Assembly (NCBI RefSeq): GCF_030160835.1
Contig: NZ_BSPC01000048.1
Location: 124,001-188,000, forward strand
Reading direction: 5' to 3'
Length of the DNA stretch: 64,000 nt
Source: Labrys miyagiensis
Lineage (GTDB): Bacteria; Pseudomonadota; Alphaproteobacteria; Rhizobiales; Labraceae
Every line of letters starts with the position of its first letter. Position 1 is the stretch's first letter. The position numbers and the translations under genes were made by a program. Below the pieces are notes generated by a model that was not told where the DNA came from, did not search any database, and was given only the letters and a program-made list of their open reading frames with translations. This document shows positions 52,218-61,238 of the stretch, piece by piece.

Positions 52218-52865
52218 ATGGATGCGCTTGTAGACAAGCATGCGGCCCAGACGGAACGGGATGGCGATCGTCGCACGCCTGTACACCGCCCCTCACGCGA
52301 GGAGGCCGAGGCAGCCGTGCGCACCCTGATCCAGTGGGCGGGCGACGACCCGGGCCGCGAGGGTCTTCTCGACACGCCGCGCCGCGTGGCCAAGGCGTGG
52401 CAGGAGATGTTCGCCGGATATCACCAGGATGTCGGCGAGGAACTCGACACGATTTTCGAGGAAGTCGGCGGCTATCAGGACATGGTGCTGGTGCGCGACA
52501 TCCCGTTCTTCTCCCATTGCGAGCACCATGTGCTGCCGATCCTCGGCCATGCCCATATCGCCTATTATCCCCGCGGCGGCGTGGTGGGCCTGTCCAAGCT
52601 TGCCCGCGTCGTCGACATCCATGCGCGGCGCCTGCAGACGCAGGAGCACCTCACGGCCGGCGTTACCCAGGCGATCGAGGAGCACCTCAAGCCCCGCGGC
52701 CTCGCCGTGATGGTGGAGGCCGAGCATATGTGCATGGCGATGCGCGGCATCCAGAAGCAGGGCCTCTCCACGGTGACGACCGGCTTCACCGGCATCTTCA
52801 AGGAAGATCCTCAGGAACAGCTGCGCTTCCTCACCCTGGTTCGCCAGGCTTTCAAGGCGCGCTGA
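52218..52865 (+). CDS. folE: GTP cyclohydrolase I
   Basis: A 215-residue enzyme that opens the pterin pathway by converting GTP to dihydroneopterin triphosphate. Zinc ligands are in [14 protein letters not shown] and [23 protein letters not shown] and [11 protein letters not shown] are typical. GGAG stands eight bases before the ATG at 52218. Standard neighbours in this order are the IscU-like gene upstream and hisI downstream; here gapN sits between. Confidence 0.97.
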   Translation: MDALVDKHAAQTERDGDRRTPVHRPSREEAEAAVRTLIQWAGDDPGREGLLDTPRRVAKAWQEMFAGYHQDVGEELDTIFEEVGGYQDMVLVRDIPFFSHCEHHVLPILGHAHIAYYPRGGVVGLSKLARVVDIHARRLQTQEHLTAGVTQAIEEHLKPRGLAVMVEAEHMCMAMRGIQKQGLSTVTTGFTGIFKEDPQEQLRFLTLVRQAFKAR

Positions 52866-52970
52866 CACCGTCACCGCGCGTCTTACTCCTTTTACAAACC
52901 GTGCTGCAGAGTGCCGGCATCGCGTTGCGCTGCCGCGCGAGGATACGCCACAGCATAAGGAGAGACGACC

Positions 52971-54599
52971 TTGCCCCAATCATCAGCCCTCAAGGAACTC
53001 TTTCCCCGCGTGGAAGACATTCCAGCCGATTATCGTATTGGGGCGCAGATCCATCAGGACAGTGTGCTGGTGAACGGCGAACTCCTCCCCTGGAGGGGCG
53101 AACGCCAGAAGGTTATCTCGCCTATCCAGTTACGACGCGATGACGGCACGCTGGAGGCGCTTGAACTCGGCAGCATTCCCAGGGGCGGCGTCGAGGAAGC
53201 CGATGCGGCGCTTGCCGCGGCCGTCAAGGCCTATGACAGCGGCCGCGGCGCCTGGCCCACCATGAAGGTGGCCGACCGCATCGCCTGCATGCAGGACTTC
53301 ACCCGGCAGATGGTGGCCAAGCGCAGCGAGATCGTGCGCCTGATCATGTGGGAGATCGCCAAGAGCCTGCCCGATGCCGAGAAGGAGTTCGACCGCACCG
53401 TCGACTATATGCGCGCCACCATGGAGGCCCTGCGCACGCTCGACAACGACAATTCCCGCTTCCAGATCGTCGACGGTACCATCGGCCAGATCCGTCGCAC
53501 GCCGCTTGGCGTGGTGCTCTGCATGGGCCCCTACAACTATCCGCTGAACGAGACCTTCGCCACGCTGATCCCCGCGCTGATCATGGGCAACACCATGGTG
53601 TTCAAGCCGCCGCGCTTCGGCGTGCTGCTGTTTGAGCCGCTGCTGGAGGCCTTCCGCAGCGCCTTCCCGGCCGGCGTGATCAACATGGTCTATGGCAAGG
53701 GCTCGGAGGTGGTGCCGCATCTGCTCGAATCCGGCCACGTCAACGCGCTCACGTTGATCGGCTCCAGCAAGGTCGCCGACCATCTCAAGAAGATGCATCC
53801 CAAGACCAACCGACTGCGCGCCATTCTCGGCCTCGACGCCAAGAATGCGGCGATCGTGCTTGCCGATGCGGATCTGGAACTGGCGGTGAAGGAATGCCTG
53901 CTCGGCGCGCTTTCCTTCAACGGCCAGCGCTGCACAGCGTTGAAGATGCTAATCGTGCACAGCTCCATCGTCGACCGCTTTCTGGAACGGTTCTCCGAGG
54001 AACTGGCCAAGCTCAAGATCGGCATGCCCTGGGAGAAGGGCGTCGCCATCACGCCGCTGCCGGACAGGGCGAAGACCGACTACATGATCGAATGCGTCGA
54101 GGACGCCAAGGCCAAGGGCGCCAGGGTCGTCAATGCCGGCGGCGGTGAAGACTACGCCACGTTGTTCCGGCCGGCGGTGGTCTATCCGGTGAGGGAAGGC
54201 ATGAAGCTCTACCGCGAGGAGCAGTTCGGGCCGATCGTGCCGGTGATGCCTTTCGACGATATCGAGACGGCGCTTGATTACGTCATCACGTCCGATCATG
54301 GCCAGCAGGTCAGCATCTTCTCCTCCAGCGCCGATGATATCGCCACCCTGGTCGACCCGCTGGTCAACCAGGTCTGCCGCGTGAACATCAACTGCCAGTG
54401 CCAGCGCGGTCCGGATGTCTTCCCCTTCACCGGCCGCAAGGATTCGGCGGAAGGCACGCTCTCGGTCACCGATGCCCTGCGCTCCTTCTCGATCCGCTCG
54501 ATGATTGCCGCCAAGCAGACGGAGCCGAGCAAGAAGCTGCTCGACGAGATCACGCGCAGCCACAAGTCGAAGTTCATCCACACGGATTATATCTTCTGA
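52971..54599 (+). CDS. gapN: NADP-dependent glyceraldehyde-3-phosphate dehydrogenase (GapN-type aldehyde dehydrogenase)
   Basis: A 542-residue non-phosphorylating dehydrogenase that would oxidise glyceraldehyde 3-phosphate to 3-phosphoglycerate, making NADPH. The catalytic C321 is in FNGQRCTALK, and the oxyanion region GPYNYPLNE is present. The place of the usual ELGGK motif reads GLDAK, so the general base differs from textbook aldehyde dehydrogenases. A TTG start is needed; AAGGAG lies eight bases before it. Family assignment is good, substrate moderately sure. Confidence 0.85.
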   Translation: MPQSSALKELFPRVEDIPADYRIGAQIHQDSVLVNGELLPWRGERQKVISPIQLRRDDGTLEALELGSIPRGGVEEADAALAAAVKAYDSGRGAWPTMKVADRIACMQDFTRQMVAKRSEIVRLIMWEIAKSLPDAEKEFDRTVDYMRATMEALRTLDNDNSRFQIVDGTIGQIRRTPLGVVLCMGPYNYPLNETFATLIPALIMGNTMVFKPPRFGVLLFEPLLEAFRSAFPAGVINMVYGKGSEVVPHLLESGHVNALTLIGSSKVADHLKKMHPKTNRLRAILGLDAKNAAIVLADADLELAVKECLLGALSFNGQRCTALKMLIVHSSIVDRFLERFSEELAKLKIGMPWEKGVAITPLPDRAKTDYMIECVEDAKAKGARVVNAGGGEDYATLFRPAVVYPVREGMKLYREEQFGPIVPVMPFDDIETALDYVITSDHGQQVSIFSSSADDIATLVDPLVNQVCRVNINCQCQRGPDVFPFTGRKDSAEGTLSVTDALRSFSIRSMIAAKQTEPSKKLLDEITRSHKSKFIHTDYIF

Positions 54600-54621
54600 G
54601 ATAAAGATCGAGGCGCAGCGC

Positions 54622-54656
54622 AAAGCCTCCCCCAGCTTCGTGGGGGAGGCTTTCGC
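54622..54656 (+). terminator. Rho-independent terminator after gapN
   Basis: AAAGCCTCCCCCA pairs with TGGGGGAGGCTTT around a GCTTCG loop; the T run is short. Confidence 0.75.
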
Positions 54657-54688
54657 GTCGCGCCTTTTGAATTTATGCGAGTTCTCCC

Positions 54689-55096
54689 ATGCCTCATTTC
54701 CCGTCACCCGGCGACAAGGCCTCCCTGGAGGAAGGCCTTCTCTTCACGCCGAAGTTCGATCGCGATGGCCTGATCACCGTGGTCGCCATCGGCGCCGAGA
54801 AGGGCGAGGTGCTGATGGTCGCGCATATGAACGAGGAATCGCTCGCCCGGACGCTGGAGACCGGTGAGGCCTGGTACTGGTCGCGGTCCCGCCAGAGCCT
54901 GTGGCGCAAGGGCGAGACCTCGGGCCAGCTCCAGCACGTGGTGGAGATGCGCACCGATTGCGACCAGGACGCCCTGGTCATCCGCGTCGAAGTCGGCGGC
55001 GACGGCGGCTGCTGCCACACCGGCAGGCACTCCTGCTTCTATCGCGTGGTGAAGGGCGACAACGGCGGACCGGCGCGGCTGGAGAAGACGCACTGA
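54689..55096 (+). CDS. hisI: Phosphoribosyl-AMP cyclohydrolase
   Basis: A 135-residue monofunctional HisI that opens the ring of phosphoribosyl-AMP in histidine synthesis. Metal-binding residues are in [13 protein letters not shown] and [32 protein letters not shown] is the core signature. No HisE domain is fused. It precedes the oxidoreductase gene by 34 bases. Confidence 0.96.
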   Translation: MPHFPSPGDKASLEEGLLFTPKFDRDGLITVVAIGAEKGEVLMVAHMNEESLARTLETGEAWYWSRSRQSLWRKGETSGQLQHVVEMRTDCDQDALVIRVEVGGDGGCCHTGRHSCFYRVVKGDNGGPARLEKTH

Positions 55097-55130
55097 CTTC
55101 AAGTCGGTCATTCAACAGGAAGTAACAGCG

Positions 55131-56006
55131 ATGCAGATCGGATTTGCCGGCCTCGGAAATATGGGCTTTGCCATGGCGGCCAACCTCGTCAAGGCGGGGC
55201 ATGAGGTGCTGGCCTGGAACCGGTCGAAGGAGCCGGTCGCGCGGCTCGTCGCCCTCGGGGCGAAGGAAGCGGCGACACCGGCCGAGGCGGCGCAGGCCGG
55301 AATTTTCGTCACCATGCTGGCGGACGATGCTTCGACGCGCTCGATCCTGGAGGAGGGCGGAGCGCTGGCCGCCCTGAAGCCCGGCGCCGTCCATGTCTGC
55401 ATGGCGACGGTTTCGGTGGCGTTCGCCCAGGAGATGGCCGGGCGGCATGCCGAGAAAGGTGTCGGCTACATCGCCGCGCCGGTGCTTGGGCGCGTGAATG
55501 TCGCCGAAGCCGGGCAGCTCAACATCCTGGCGGCCGGTGAGGACGCCTTGCTCGATCGGGTCCAGCCTGTCTTCGACGTCATGGGCCAGAAGACCTGGCG
55601 TTTCGGAGCCGAGCCCGAGCGAGCCAATGCGGTGAAGCTTGCCTCCAACTTCATGCTCGTCAGCGCCATCGAGACCATGGCCGAGGCTTCCGCCATGGTG
55701 GCCGGGCACGGCGTCGCCGTGGCGGATTTCCTGGCGATGGCCACCTCAACTGCGTTCGCTGCGCCGGTCTACAAGATCTATGGCGAGGCTATCGTGCAAC
55801 AGCGTTTCGAGCCGGCCGGCTTCAAGCTGTCGCTCGCCCTGAAGGACATCCGCCTCGCGCTTGAAGCGGCGGAACTCGCCCGGGCGCCGATGCCTTTCGC
55901 GAGCACGCTGAAGGACAATCTCCTGGACGGCGTCGCCCATGGCGAGGGCCATCTCGACCTCGCGGCCCTGTCAAAGGTCGCGGCGCGGCGGGCCGGGAAG
56001 GGTTAG
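55131..56006 (+). CDS. NAD(P)-dependent oxidoreductase, beta-hydroxyacid dehydrogenase family
   Basis: A 291-residue enzyme of the 3-hydroxyisobutyrate/GLYR1 type. It has the Rossmann motif GFAGLGNMGFAMAANLVKAGHEV, the VCMATVS segment in place of the usual DMST, PVLGRVNVAEAGQL and the catalytic lysine region ANAVKLASNFM. It may reduce a small aldehyde such as succinic semialdehyde or glyoxylate; substrate unknown. AGGAAG precedes the ATG. Confidence 0.9.
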   Translation: MQIGFAGLGNMGFAMAANLVKAGHEVLAWNRSKEPVARLVALGAKEAATPAEAAQAGIFVTMLADDASTRSILEEGGALAALKPGAVHVCMATVSVAFAQEMAGRHAEKGVGYIAAPVLGRVNVAEAGQLNILAAGEDALLDRVQPVFDVMGQKTWRFGAEPERANAVKLASNFMLVSAIETMAEASAMVAGHGVAVADFLAMATSTAFAAPVYKIYGEAIVQQRFEPAGFKLSLALKDIRLALEAAELARAPMPFASTLKDNLLDGVAHGEGHLDLAALSKVAARRAGKG

Positions 56007-56051
56007 GCGGGAGCTATGACCGCCACTCTCGGCGAGGCCCCGCCGCTAGGT

Positions 56052-57359
56052 TCACACCCCGTCCGTCCTGCGCATGCTCAGCACCGCCAGGAAGCTCAGC
56101 ACGGCGGCTGCGGTGATGTAGTAGCCGACATAGGAAAGGCCGCCGAAATCCTGCAGGCGCTTGGCGAGATAGGGCGCGAGCGAGGCGCCGAGGATGCCGC
56201 CGAGATTATAGGCGCTCGAGGCCCCGGTATAGCGCACGCGGGTGGGGAACAGCGCCGGCAGGAGGGCGCCGAGCGGAGCGAAGGTGAAGCCCATCAGTCC
56301 CAGCGAGACGGAGAGATAGACCAGGGTATCGAAAATGCTGCCGCTGCCAAGCAGGACAGGCAGGGCGAAGCCCGACAGGGCGGCCAGGGCGCTGGCGACG
56401 AGCAGGACCGGGCGTGCACCAAACCTGTCCGACAGGAAGGCCGAGATTGGCGTCGCGATCGCCATGAACACCACGGCGATGCAAAGCAGGCCGAGGAAGT
56501 CCGTGCTGGGGATATGCAGCGTCGCCACACCGTAGCCCAATGCAAACACCGTCGAGATGTAGAATAGGGCATAGCAGACCACGATCGAGAACGAGCCCTG
56601 GATCAATGGCAGCCAGTGCTCGCGGAGCACTTCGAGTAAGGGCACCTCGACCCGCTCGTTGCGGGCCATCGCGGCCTTGAATTCCGGCGTTTCGCTGATC
56701 GAGATGCGCAGATAGAGCCCGATCGCCACCAGCACGGCGCTGAGCAGGAAGGGAATCCGCCAGCCCCAGGCCTTGAAAGCATCCTCGCTGAGGGACAGCA
56801 AGAGGAGCAGGAACAGGCCGTTGGCGAGAAAGAAGCCGATCGGCGGCCCGAGCTGCGGGAACATGCCGAACCAGGAGCGCTTGCCCTTCGGTGCATTCTC
56901 GGTGGCGAGCAGCGCCGCGCCGCCCCATTCGCCGCCAAGGCCGATGCCCTGGCCGAAGCGCAGCAGGCAGAGCAGGATCGGTGCCAGCACCCCCGCCGCT
57001 TCATAGGTCGGCAGGGCACCGATCAGCGTGGTCGACAGGCCCATCACCAGCATGGAGGCGACGAGGGTGGACTTGCGGCCGATGCGGTCACCGAAATGGC
57101 CGAACAGGATCGAGCCGATCGGGCGTGCGATGAAGGCAATGCCAAAGGTCAGGAAGGCATTCAGCGTCTGTACGCCCGGATCGGAGGCAGGGAAAAAGGT
57201 CTTCCCGATCACCAGCGCGGCCGCCGTGCCGTAAATATAGAAATCGTAGAATTCGATGGTCGTGCCGATGAGGCTCGCCAGCACGATGCGGCCAAGACCA
57301 CCCCGCGTCTGCGGCACGCCGCTTGTCGAAGCGGGGCTGGCTCCAGCGTTCCCTGCCAT
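56052..57359 (-). CDS. MFS transporter, metabolite:H+ symporter family
   Basis: A 435-residue transporter with 12 predicted helices. It shows the family motifs IGTTIEFYDFYIYGTAAALV in helix 1, ARPIGSILFGHFGDRIGRK between helices 2 and 3, and FGQGIGLGGEWGGAALL. Related members import shikimate, proline or dicarboxylates with protons. Single gene, convergent with the oxidoreductase. Substrate unknown. Confidence 0.93.
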   Translation of the reverse strand: MAGNAGASPASTSGVPQTRGGLGRIVLASLIGTTIEFYDFYIYGTAAALVIGKTFFPASDPGVQTLNAFLTFGIAFIARPIGSILFGHFGDRIGRKSTLVASMLVMGLSTTLIGALPTYEAAGVLAPILLCLLRFGQGIGLGGEWGGAALLATENAPKGKRSWFGMFPQLGPPIGFFLANGLFLLLLLSLSEDAFKAWGWRIPFLLSAVLVAIGLYLRISISETPEFKAAMARNERVEVPLLEVLREHWLPLIQGSFSIVVCYALFYISTVFALGYGVATLHIPSTDFLGLLCIAVVFMAIATPISAFLSDRFGARPVLLVASALAALSGFALPVLLGSGSIFDTLVYLSVSLGLMGFTFAPLGALLPALFPTRVRYTGASSAYNLGGILGASLAPYLAKRLQDFGGLSYVGYYITAAAVLSFLAVLSMRRTDGV

Positions 57360-57454
57360 TGTGTTTTTCCGTCTATGATTTGTGAAATATTCTTGCTGTT
57401 CTTGATTCGGCGCAGATGTCGCAAGAATAGCGTTACTGCCTTCAGGCAGGAAAA

Positions 57455-57613
57455 GTGAAACGGCAATTGATCGTGATCGATGCCGCGCCGATCTTCATCG
57501 GGCTTGTGCTTGCCCAGGTCTCCCCCGGCCCGACCATGATGGCGGTGGCTTCGGCCTTCCTTGGTTCAACTCTACCCCTTGGGCTTACCGCACATCTTGC
57601 AGGACGAGATTGA
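57455..57613 (+). pseudogene. LysE/RhtB-family exporter remnant (N-terminal fragment)
   Basis: A GTG with a nearby AGGAAAA ribosome site opens a 52-codon frame. Residues 14-38 (IGLVLAQVSPGPTMMAVASAF) are the unmistakable first helix and SPGP motif of LysE-type amino acid exporters. After FLGS the sequence changes to unrelated residues and stops at 57611. Full-length members have about 200 residues, so this is a truncated gene. Confidence 0.75.
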
Positions 57614-57800
57614 CGGAACGCGTTGGACGAGGAGCCAGACCTGATCGCAGGGCACGGTGCGATAATCCGCAGTTTGCAACAGGAATTTGCAAAATGGTTT
57701 GATTTGGGCTGACGCAACCTGCCGAGTGCGTAAGAATGGGTTTCCGCGACCCGCTCTTTGCCCTTATGCGGCTGCCCGCGGCATGCCGAATAGCCCGGGC
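57614..57800. other. Sequence after the exporter remnant
   Basis: About 190 bases with no gene, and no recognisable remainder of the LysE-type gene. A TAGCCCGGGCTA palindrome (57791-57802) and a TATATT box (57801-57806) lie at its end, ahead of the CDF leader. Confidence 0.35.
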
Positions 57801-57816
57801 TATATTACTTGCTCTG

Positions 57817-57895
57817 GCCTTAGGGCAGGGCCCGGGAGTAGGGACCTGCCTTAAGGCGCGCGTCGGGAGAGGATGCGCGCGTCCTACTCAGGAAG
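57817..57895 (+). promoter_or_regulatory. Structured RNA leader (hairpins plus pseudoknot) of the CDF transporter gene
   Basis: Stem P1: 57817-57829 pairs with 57845-57857 (13 pairs, one G-U). Stem P2: 57858-57864 with 57872-57878. The P1 loop contains GAGTAGG (57836-57842), complementary to CCTACTC (57883-57889), which directly abuts the AGGAAG ribosome site. This geometry suits a translational switch. It matches no riboswitch class I recognise. Confidence 0.55.
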
Positions 57896-57899
57896 CAGC

Positions 57900-58796
57900 A
57901 TGGATCGCGCCCAGAAAGCCGCCCTTGGCAGTGCCGGTATCGGCCTCATTGTCCTCGTGCTCAAGCTCGGGGCGTGGTGGGTCACGGGTTCGCTCGCCCT
58001 ATATTCGGACGCGCTGGAAAGCATCATCAATGTCGTTGCCGCCGGCGCCGCCTTCATTGCGCTGCGGGTGGCGTCCAAGCCGGCCGATGGCGGCCATCCC
58101 TACGGGCATCACAAGGCCGAATATTTTTCCGCCGTGCTCGAAGGCGTGCTGATCGTCTTTGCGGCCATGATGATCCTGAAGGAGGCCTATGCCGGTATTC
58201 TCGCCCCCAAGCCCTTGGATACGCCGGCGCTCGGCCTTGCCGTGAACGCCGTTGCCAGCGTGATCAATGGCGTCTGGGCCTGGCAACTGCTGAAGCGTGG
58301 CCGGGAGTGGCGTTCCCCGGCGCTGATCGCCGACGGCAACCATGTGATGACCGATGTCTGGACGTCCTGCGGCATCCTCGTCGGTGTCGCCCTGGTGGCG
58401 GTGACGGGCTGGCTGGTGCTCGATCCGATCCTGGCCGCTATCGTGGCGCTCAACATCCTCTGGTCGGGCTGGGTGATGATCCGCGAATCCGTTTCCAGCC
58501 TGATGGACGCCTCGGCCCCACCCGACGTGCTCGACAGGATCGCCAAGACCATCGCCAGCCACAGCGAGGGCGCGCAGGAAGCCCATGACGTGCGCACGCG
58601 CCAGGTCGGCAGCGTCACCTTCATCGACTTCCATCTCGTGGTGAACGGCACGATGTCGGTGACTGAATCGCATGCCATTTGCGACCGCATCGAGGCTGCG
58701 CTACGCCAGGAGATCGAGGGCGCGCGTGTGACCATCCATGTCGAGCCTGAAGAGAAGGCCAAGCACAAGGGCGTGCCGGTGCTGCTGGCCTCCTGA
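57900..58796 (+). CDS. Cation diffusion facilitator family transporter
   Basis: A 298-residue divalent metal exporter. Six membrane helices are followed by a C-terminal cytoplasmic metal-binding domain (from about residue 212). The site in helix 2 is YSDALESIINV and in helix 5 GNHVMTDVWTS (HxxxD), with HPYGHHKAEYF between. Zn, Fe or Mn are possible substrates. AGGAAG sits just before the ATG at 57900, next to a structured leader. Confidence 0.93.
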   Translation: MDRAQKAALGSAGIGLIVLVLKLGAWWVTGSLALYSDALESIINVVAAGAAFIALRVASKPADGGHPYGHHKAEYFSAVLEGVLIVFAAMMILKEAYAGILAPKPLDTPALGLAVNAVASVINGVWAWQLLKRGREWRSPALIADGNHVMTDVWTSCGILVGVALVAVTGWLVLDPILAAIVALNILWSGWVMIRESVSSLMDASAPPDVLDRIAKTIASHSEGAQEAHDVRTRQVGSVTFIDFHLVVNGTMSVTESHAICDRIEAALRQEIEGARVTIHVEPEEKAKHKGVPVLLAS

Positions 58797-58864
58797 GCGA
58801 AAACTTATCAGAGTAGAATTTTGTTTCGGCGCCCCCTCAGGAAACGTCGGCAAATTAGTGCTCT

Positions 58865-58945
58865 GTCATCCCCGGCGCGGCCTCTCTCGCTTCGCTCAAG
58901 AGCGCACTCACAAGCAAAGCTTGTGAGGATACGGCCGGGGATGAC
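58865..58945. repeat. Dispersed GTCAT...ATGAC palindromic repeat, copy 3
   Basis: GTCATCCCCGGCGCGGCC opens and GGCCGGGGATGAC closes the element, with AAGCAAAGCTT near the centre. It lies between the CDF and DUF2867 genes. Confidence 0.75.
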
Positions 58946-59036
58946 AGCGGCCATTAATTGCCGACGCGTCTTACGGTTTCCGCCGATTTTGGCAAATAGC
59001 AAGACGCTCCCGCTGATTACTCGAAACTCTTCGGCC

Positions 59037-59513
59037 TCAGGCCTTCGCCAATTGCCGCAGCATGGTCTGGGCGATGAGCTTGTGAAAGGGCAGGATCGTT
59101 GCGAGATAGGCCCGGCCGAGCAGATTATGGGTGAGCACGACCGTACTCAGTGTCACGTTCCGGCGCGCCGCAGGCGTTGAGACATCCACAACGATACGAA
59201 AATCCAGATGCTTGTCGTCAAAGCCGGCGACGACACGATCGGGTGTCTGGCTGATCACTGGAAAGATGCCGAGCATGCCGTGATTGGCCTGGTCGGGCGG
59301 GCCCTGCGTGTGCAGGCCGAACGGCGCGACCACCATATTGCGCAGCGTCAGGAGCATGTCGATCCATTGCGGGGAGCAGCCGATGACGCGCTCGGCGGCG
59401 CGGCGGGCATCAAGCGACGGATCGGCGACTTCGAGACGAAAGGCATCGGCAAACTGCGCGCCGGGCAGCAGCCTTCTTATTTCAGCTTCGGGTTTGACGG
59501 CGTGGGTTCTCAT
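59037..59513 (-). CDS. DUF2867 protein
   Basis: A 158-residue protein with the DUF2867 pattern: GAQFADAFRLEV near the start, IGIFPV-like strand (GMLGIFPVISQTPDRVVAGFDDKHLDFRI) and a PFHKLIAQTMLRQL helix at the end. The fold is probably SRPBCC-like. No function known. Single gene. Confidence 0.85.
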   Translation of the reverse strand: MRTHAVKPEAEIRRLLPGAQFADAFRLEVADPSLDARRAAERVIGCSPQWIDMLLTLRNMVVAPFGLHTQGPPDQANHGMLGIFPVISQTPDRVVAGFDDKHLDFRIVVDVSTPAARRNVTLSTVVLTHNLLGRAYLATILPFHKLIAQTMLRQLAKA

Positions 59514-59609
59514 GTTTCCCTGCCTTTCTTGCGAGGGAACTCTACACGATCCGCGACGCCACGGCAGGGTGGCAAACTGGCGCGCTTCACGACCTGCACG
59601 CCTTTTACT

Positions 59610-60536
59610 TCAGCGCGCCACCACCTCGACATCACCATCCTCGCCGGCCTTCACATCGAATTCGCGCGTATAGACGCGGCCCTCATGCCGGGCCACCACG
59701 GTGTAGTTGCCCTCGGCCAGGATCAGCGAGGGGAAGGCGCCGATGGATTCGCGGATGACGTCGCCGCCCGGCGTCAGCACGGACCAGGCCGTGTTGGCGA
59801 TGGCCTCGCCTCCCGGCTGGCTCACCAGCTTCAGCGTCAGGCTCGCCGCCATCTGGTGGAAGGTCGCTTCGGTCAGCTTGCCAGCCGTAATCGAGATCTC
59901 GGCAGAGACGGCGGCGTTGGAATCGCCATAGGTGCATTCGACATAATACCGGCCCTCGGGCAGGCGGATGATAGTGGTAGCCGAGACACCCTCGGCGATG
60001 AGGCGGCGCTCGCCTGTCGGCTGGATCAGCATGATGCGGGCGGTGAGCTGCGCCGCCGGTATCGGCTTGTCGAGTACGGAGGCTTCGACCTGCAGGCCGC
60101 CGGCCTTGATCACCAGCGTGTCCTCGAGAGCCTGCTTGGCGACCGTGATCTCCTTGGTGATGGCGGCGAGACCATAGGCCGCATGCACGACGTAACGGCC
60201 CGGCGGCAGCATGAATTTCGGGGTGGGATCATCGGACTCGGTCACCTTCACCGCATCCGCGCCTGCCGCCTCGATGTGGAAGACGCGCCATTTGAGGCCG
60301 GAGGTGATCTGCCCGCCCTTGTCGGTGAAGGCCGCCGCGAGGGTCACGCTGCGCAAGGTGGCCGGATCCACGGCCGGGGCAATCTGTGCCGGTGCGGTGT
60401 TGGGCGCGACAGAAGGGGGTGCGGGAGAAGGGCTCTGTGCCGGCGCCGGCGTCTCGGTCTGGGCGAGCGCTGGAAGCGACAGCGCCAGGAAGCAGGTACT
60501 CGCAACGAGGGCGCGGAAAGGGCGATCAAAAATCAT
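59610..60536 (-). CDS. Secreted protein with three beta-sandwich repeats
   Basis: A 308-residue predicted periplasmic protein: signal peptide (ALSLPALAQ), a Pro/Ala/Ser-rich linker (about residues 27-60), then three tandem modules. Each ends in a PEGA-like turn: LPPGRYVVHAAYG, LPEGRYYVECTYG and LAEGNYTVVARHEG. These are carboxypeptidase-regulatory-like folds used for binding or spacing. No catalytic domain. Start 60536 is preferred, without a strong ribosome site. Confidence 0.75.
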   Translation of the reverse strand: MIFDRPFRALVASTCFLALSLPALAQTETPAPAQSPSPAPPSVAPNTAPAQIAPAVDPATLRSVTLAAAFTDKGGQITSGLKWRVFHIEAAGADAVKVTESDDPTPKFMLPPGRYVVHAAYGLAAITKEITVAKQALEDTLVIKAGGLQVEASVLDKPIPAAQLTARIMLIQPTGERRLIAEGVSATTIIRLPEGRYYVECTYGDSNAAVSAEISITAGKLTEATFHQMAASLTLKLVSQPGGEAIANTAWSVLTPGGDVIRESIGAFPSLILAEGNYTVVARHEGRVYTREFDVKAGEDGDVEVVAR

Positions 60537-60711
60537 GGCGTCACGATTCACGGAAAACCGGCAATTTCAAGCCCCTTCTTCAGAAGACCTGCTCGACCTT
60601 CGTTCCCATGCGAGCCGGTTCGTGATCGTATGGGTTGCCACCAATGGTGTTCTCGTTCCTCAGGGCATGCCCCGAGATGGGCCGATAAGGCTCCTGGTTC
60701 CGGAGAAGACG

Positions 60712-61107
60712 ATGATCGAATTCATCAATACCCCGCAAGCTCGCGCCACCGGGCTGCCTTTCAGCCAGGCGGTTCGCGTCGGCGATATCCTTTATCTGTC
60801 GGGCGCTTTGGGAAACAAGCCCGGCGCGCTTGAACTCGTCAGCGGTGGCATGGAGGCGCAGGCACGCCAGACCATGGAGAACATCGGCCAGGTCCTGCGG
60901 GAGAACGGACTCGGCTTTGACGACGTCTTCAAATGCACGATCATGCTGGCCGACATGGCCAAATGGGCGGATTTCAACAAGGTCTATGTCCGCTATTTCA
61001 AGTCCGACCGCCTTCCCGCGCGCTCCGCCTTCGGGGCTAATGGCCTGGCCTTGGGGGCGGAGGTCGAGGTCGAATGCTGCGCCTATATGCCCAGGGCAGG
61101 GAACTGA
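60712..61107 (+). CDS. RidA-family protein
   Basis: A 131-residue protein of the YjgF/YER057c/UK114 family. RidA hydrolyses reactive enamine/imine intermediates made by PLP enzymes such as serine dehydratase. It has VGDILYLSGALGNKPG, QTMENIGQVLRENGLGFDDVFKCTIML and the signature LPARSAFGANGLALGAEVEVECCAY, but with Phe-Gly where RidA has the imine-binding Arg-Thr pattern, so the substrate may differ. GGAG is six bases before the ATG. Confidence 0.9.
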   Translation: MIEFINTPQARATGLPFSQAVRVGDILYLSGALGNKPGALELVSGGMEAQARQTMENIGQVLRENGLGFDDVFKCTIMLADMAKWADFNKVYVRYFKSDRLPARSAFGANGLALGAEVEVECCAYMPRAGN

Positions 61108-61238
61108 CCAGGCAAGGCAATCAGCCCGCGCGCTCTCGCGCCGCATCCTGGGCCCGCTGGCTCCGTTCGGCGCGAGCACCGGCCAAGACGACTGGCAGCA
61201 GGCCTGGAAAGCGGCTTTCGATGTCCTCGCTGCGCCGA
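61108..61238. other. Intergenic sequence after the RidA gene
   Basis: About 130 bases up to a divergent copy of the dispersed repeat; no gene seen. A further 280 bases after the repeat (61339-61621) also hold no supported gene before the nitroreductase start. Confidence 0.35.

Noticed and set aside
57614-57720. Continuation of the LysE-type gene in another frame
   Set aside because: No later LysE motifs are visible in any frame, so it is a truncation rather than a simple frameshift.
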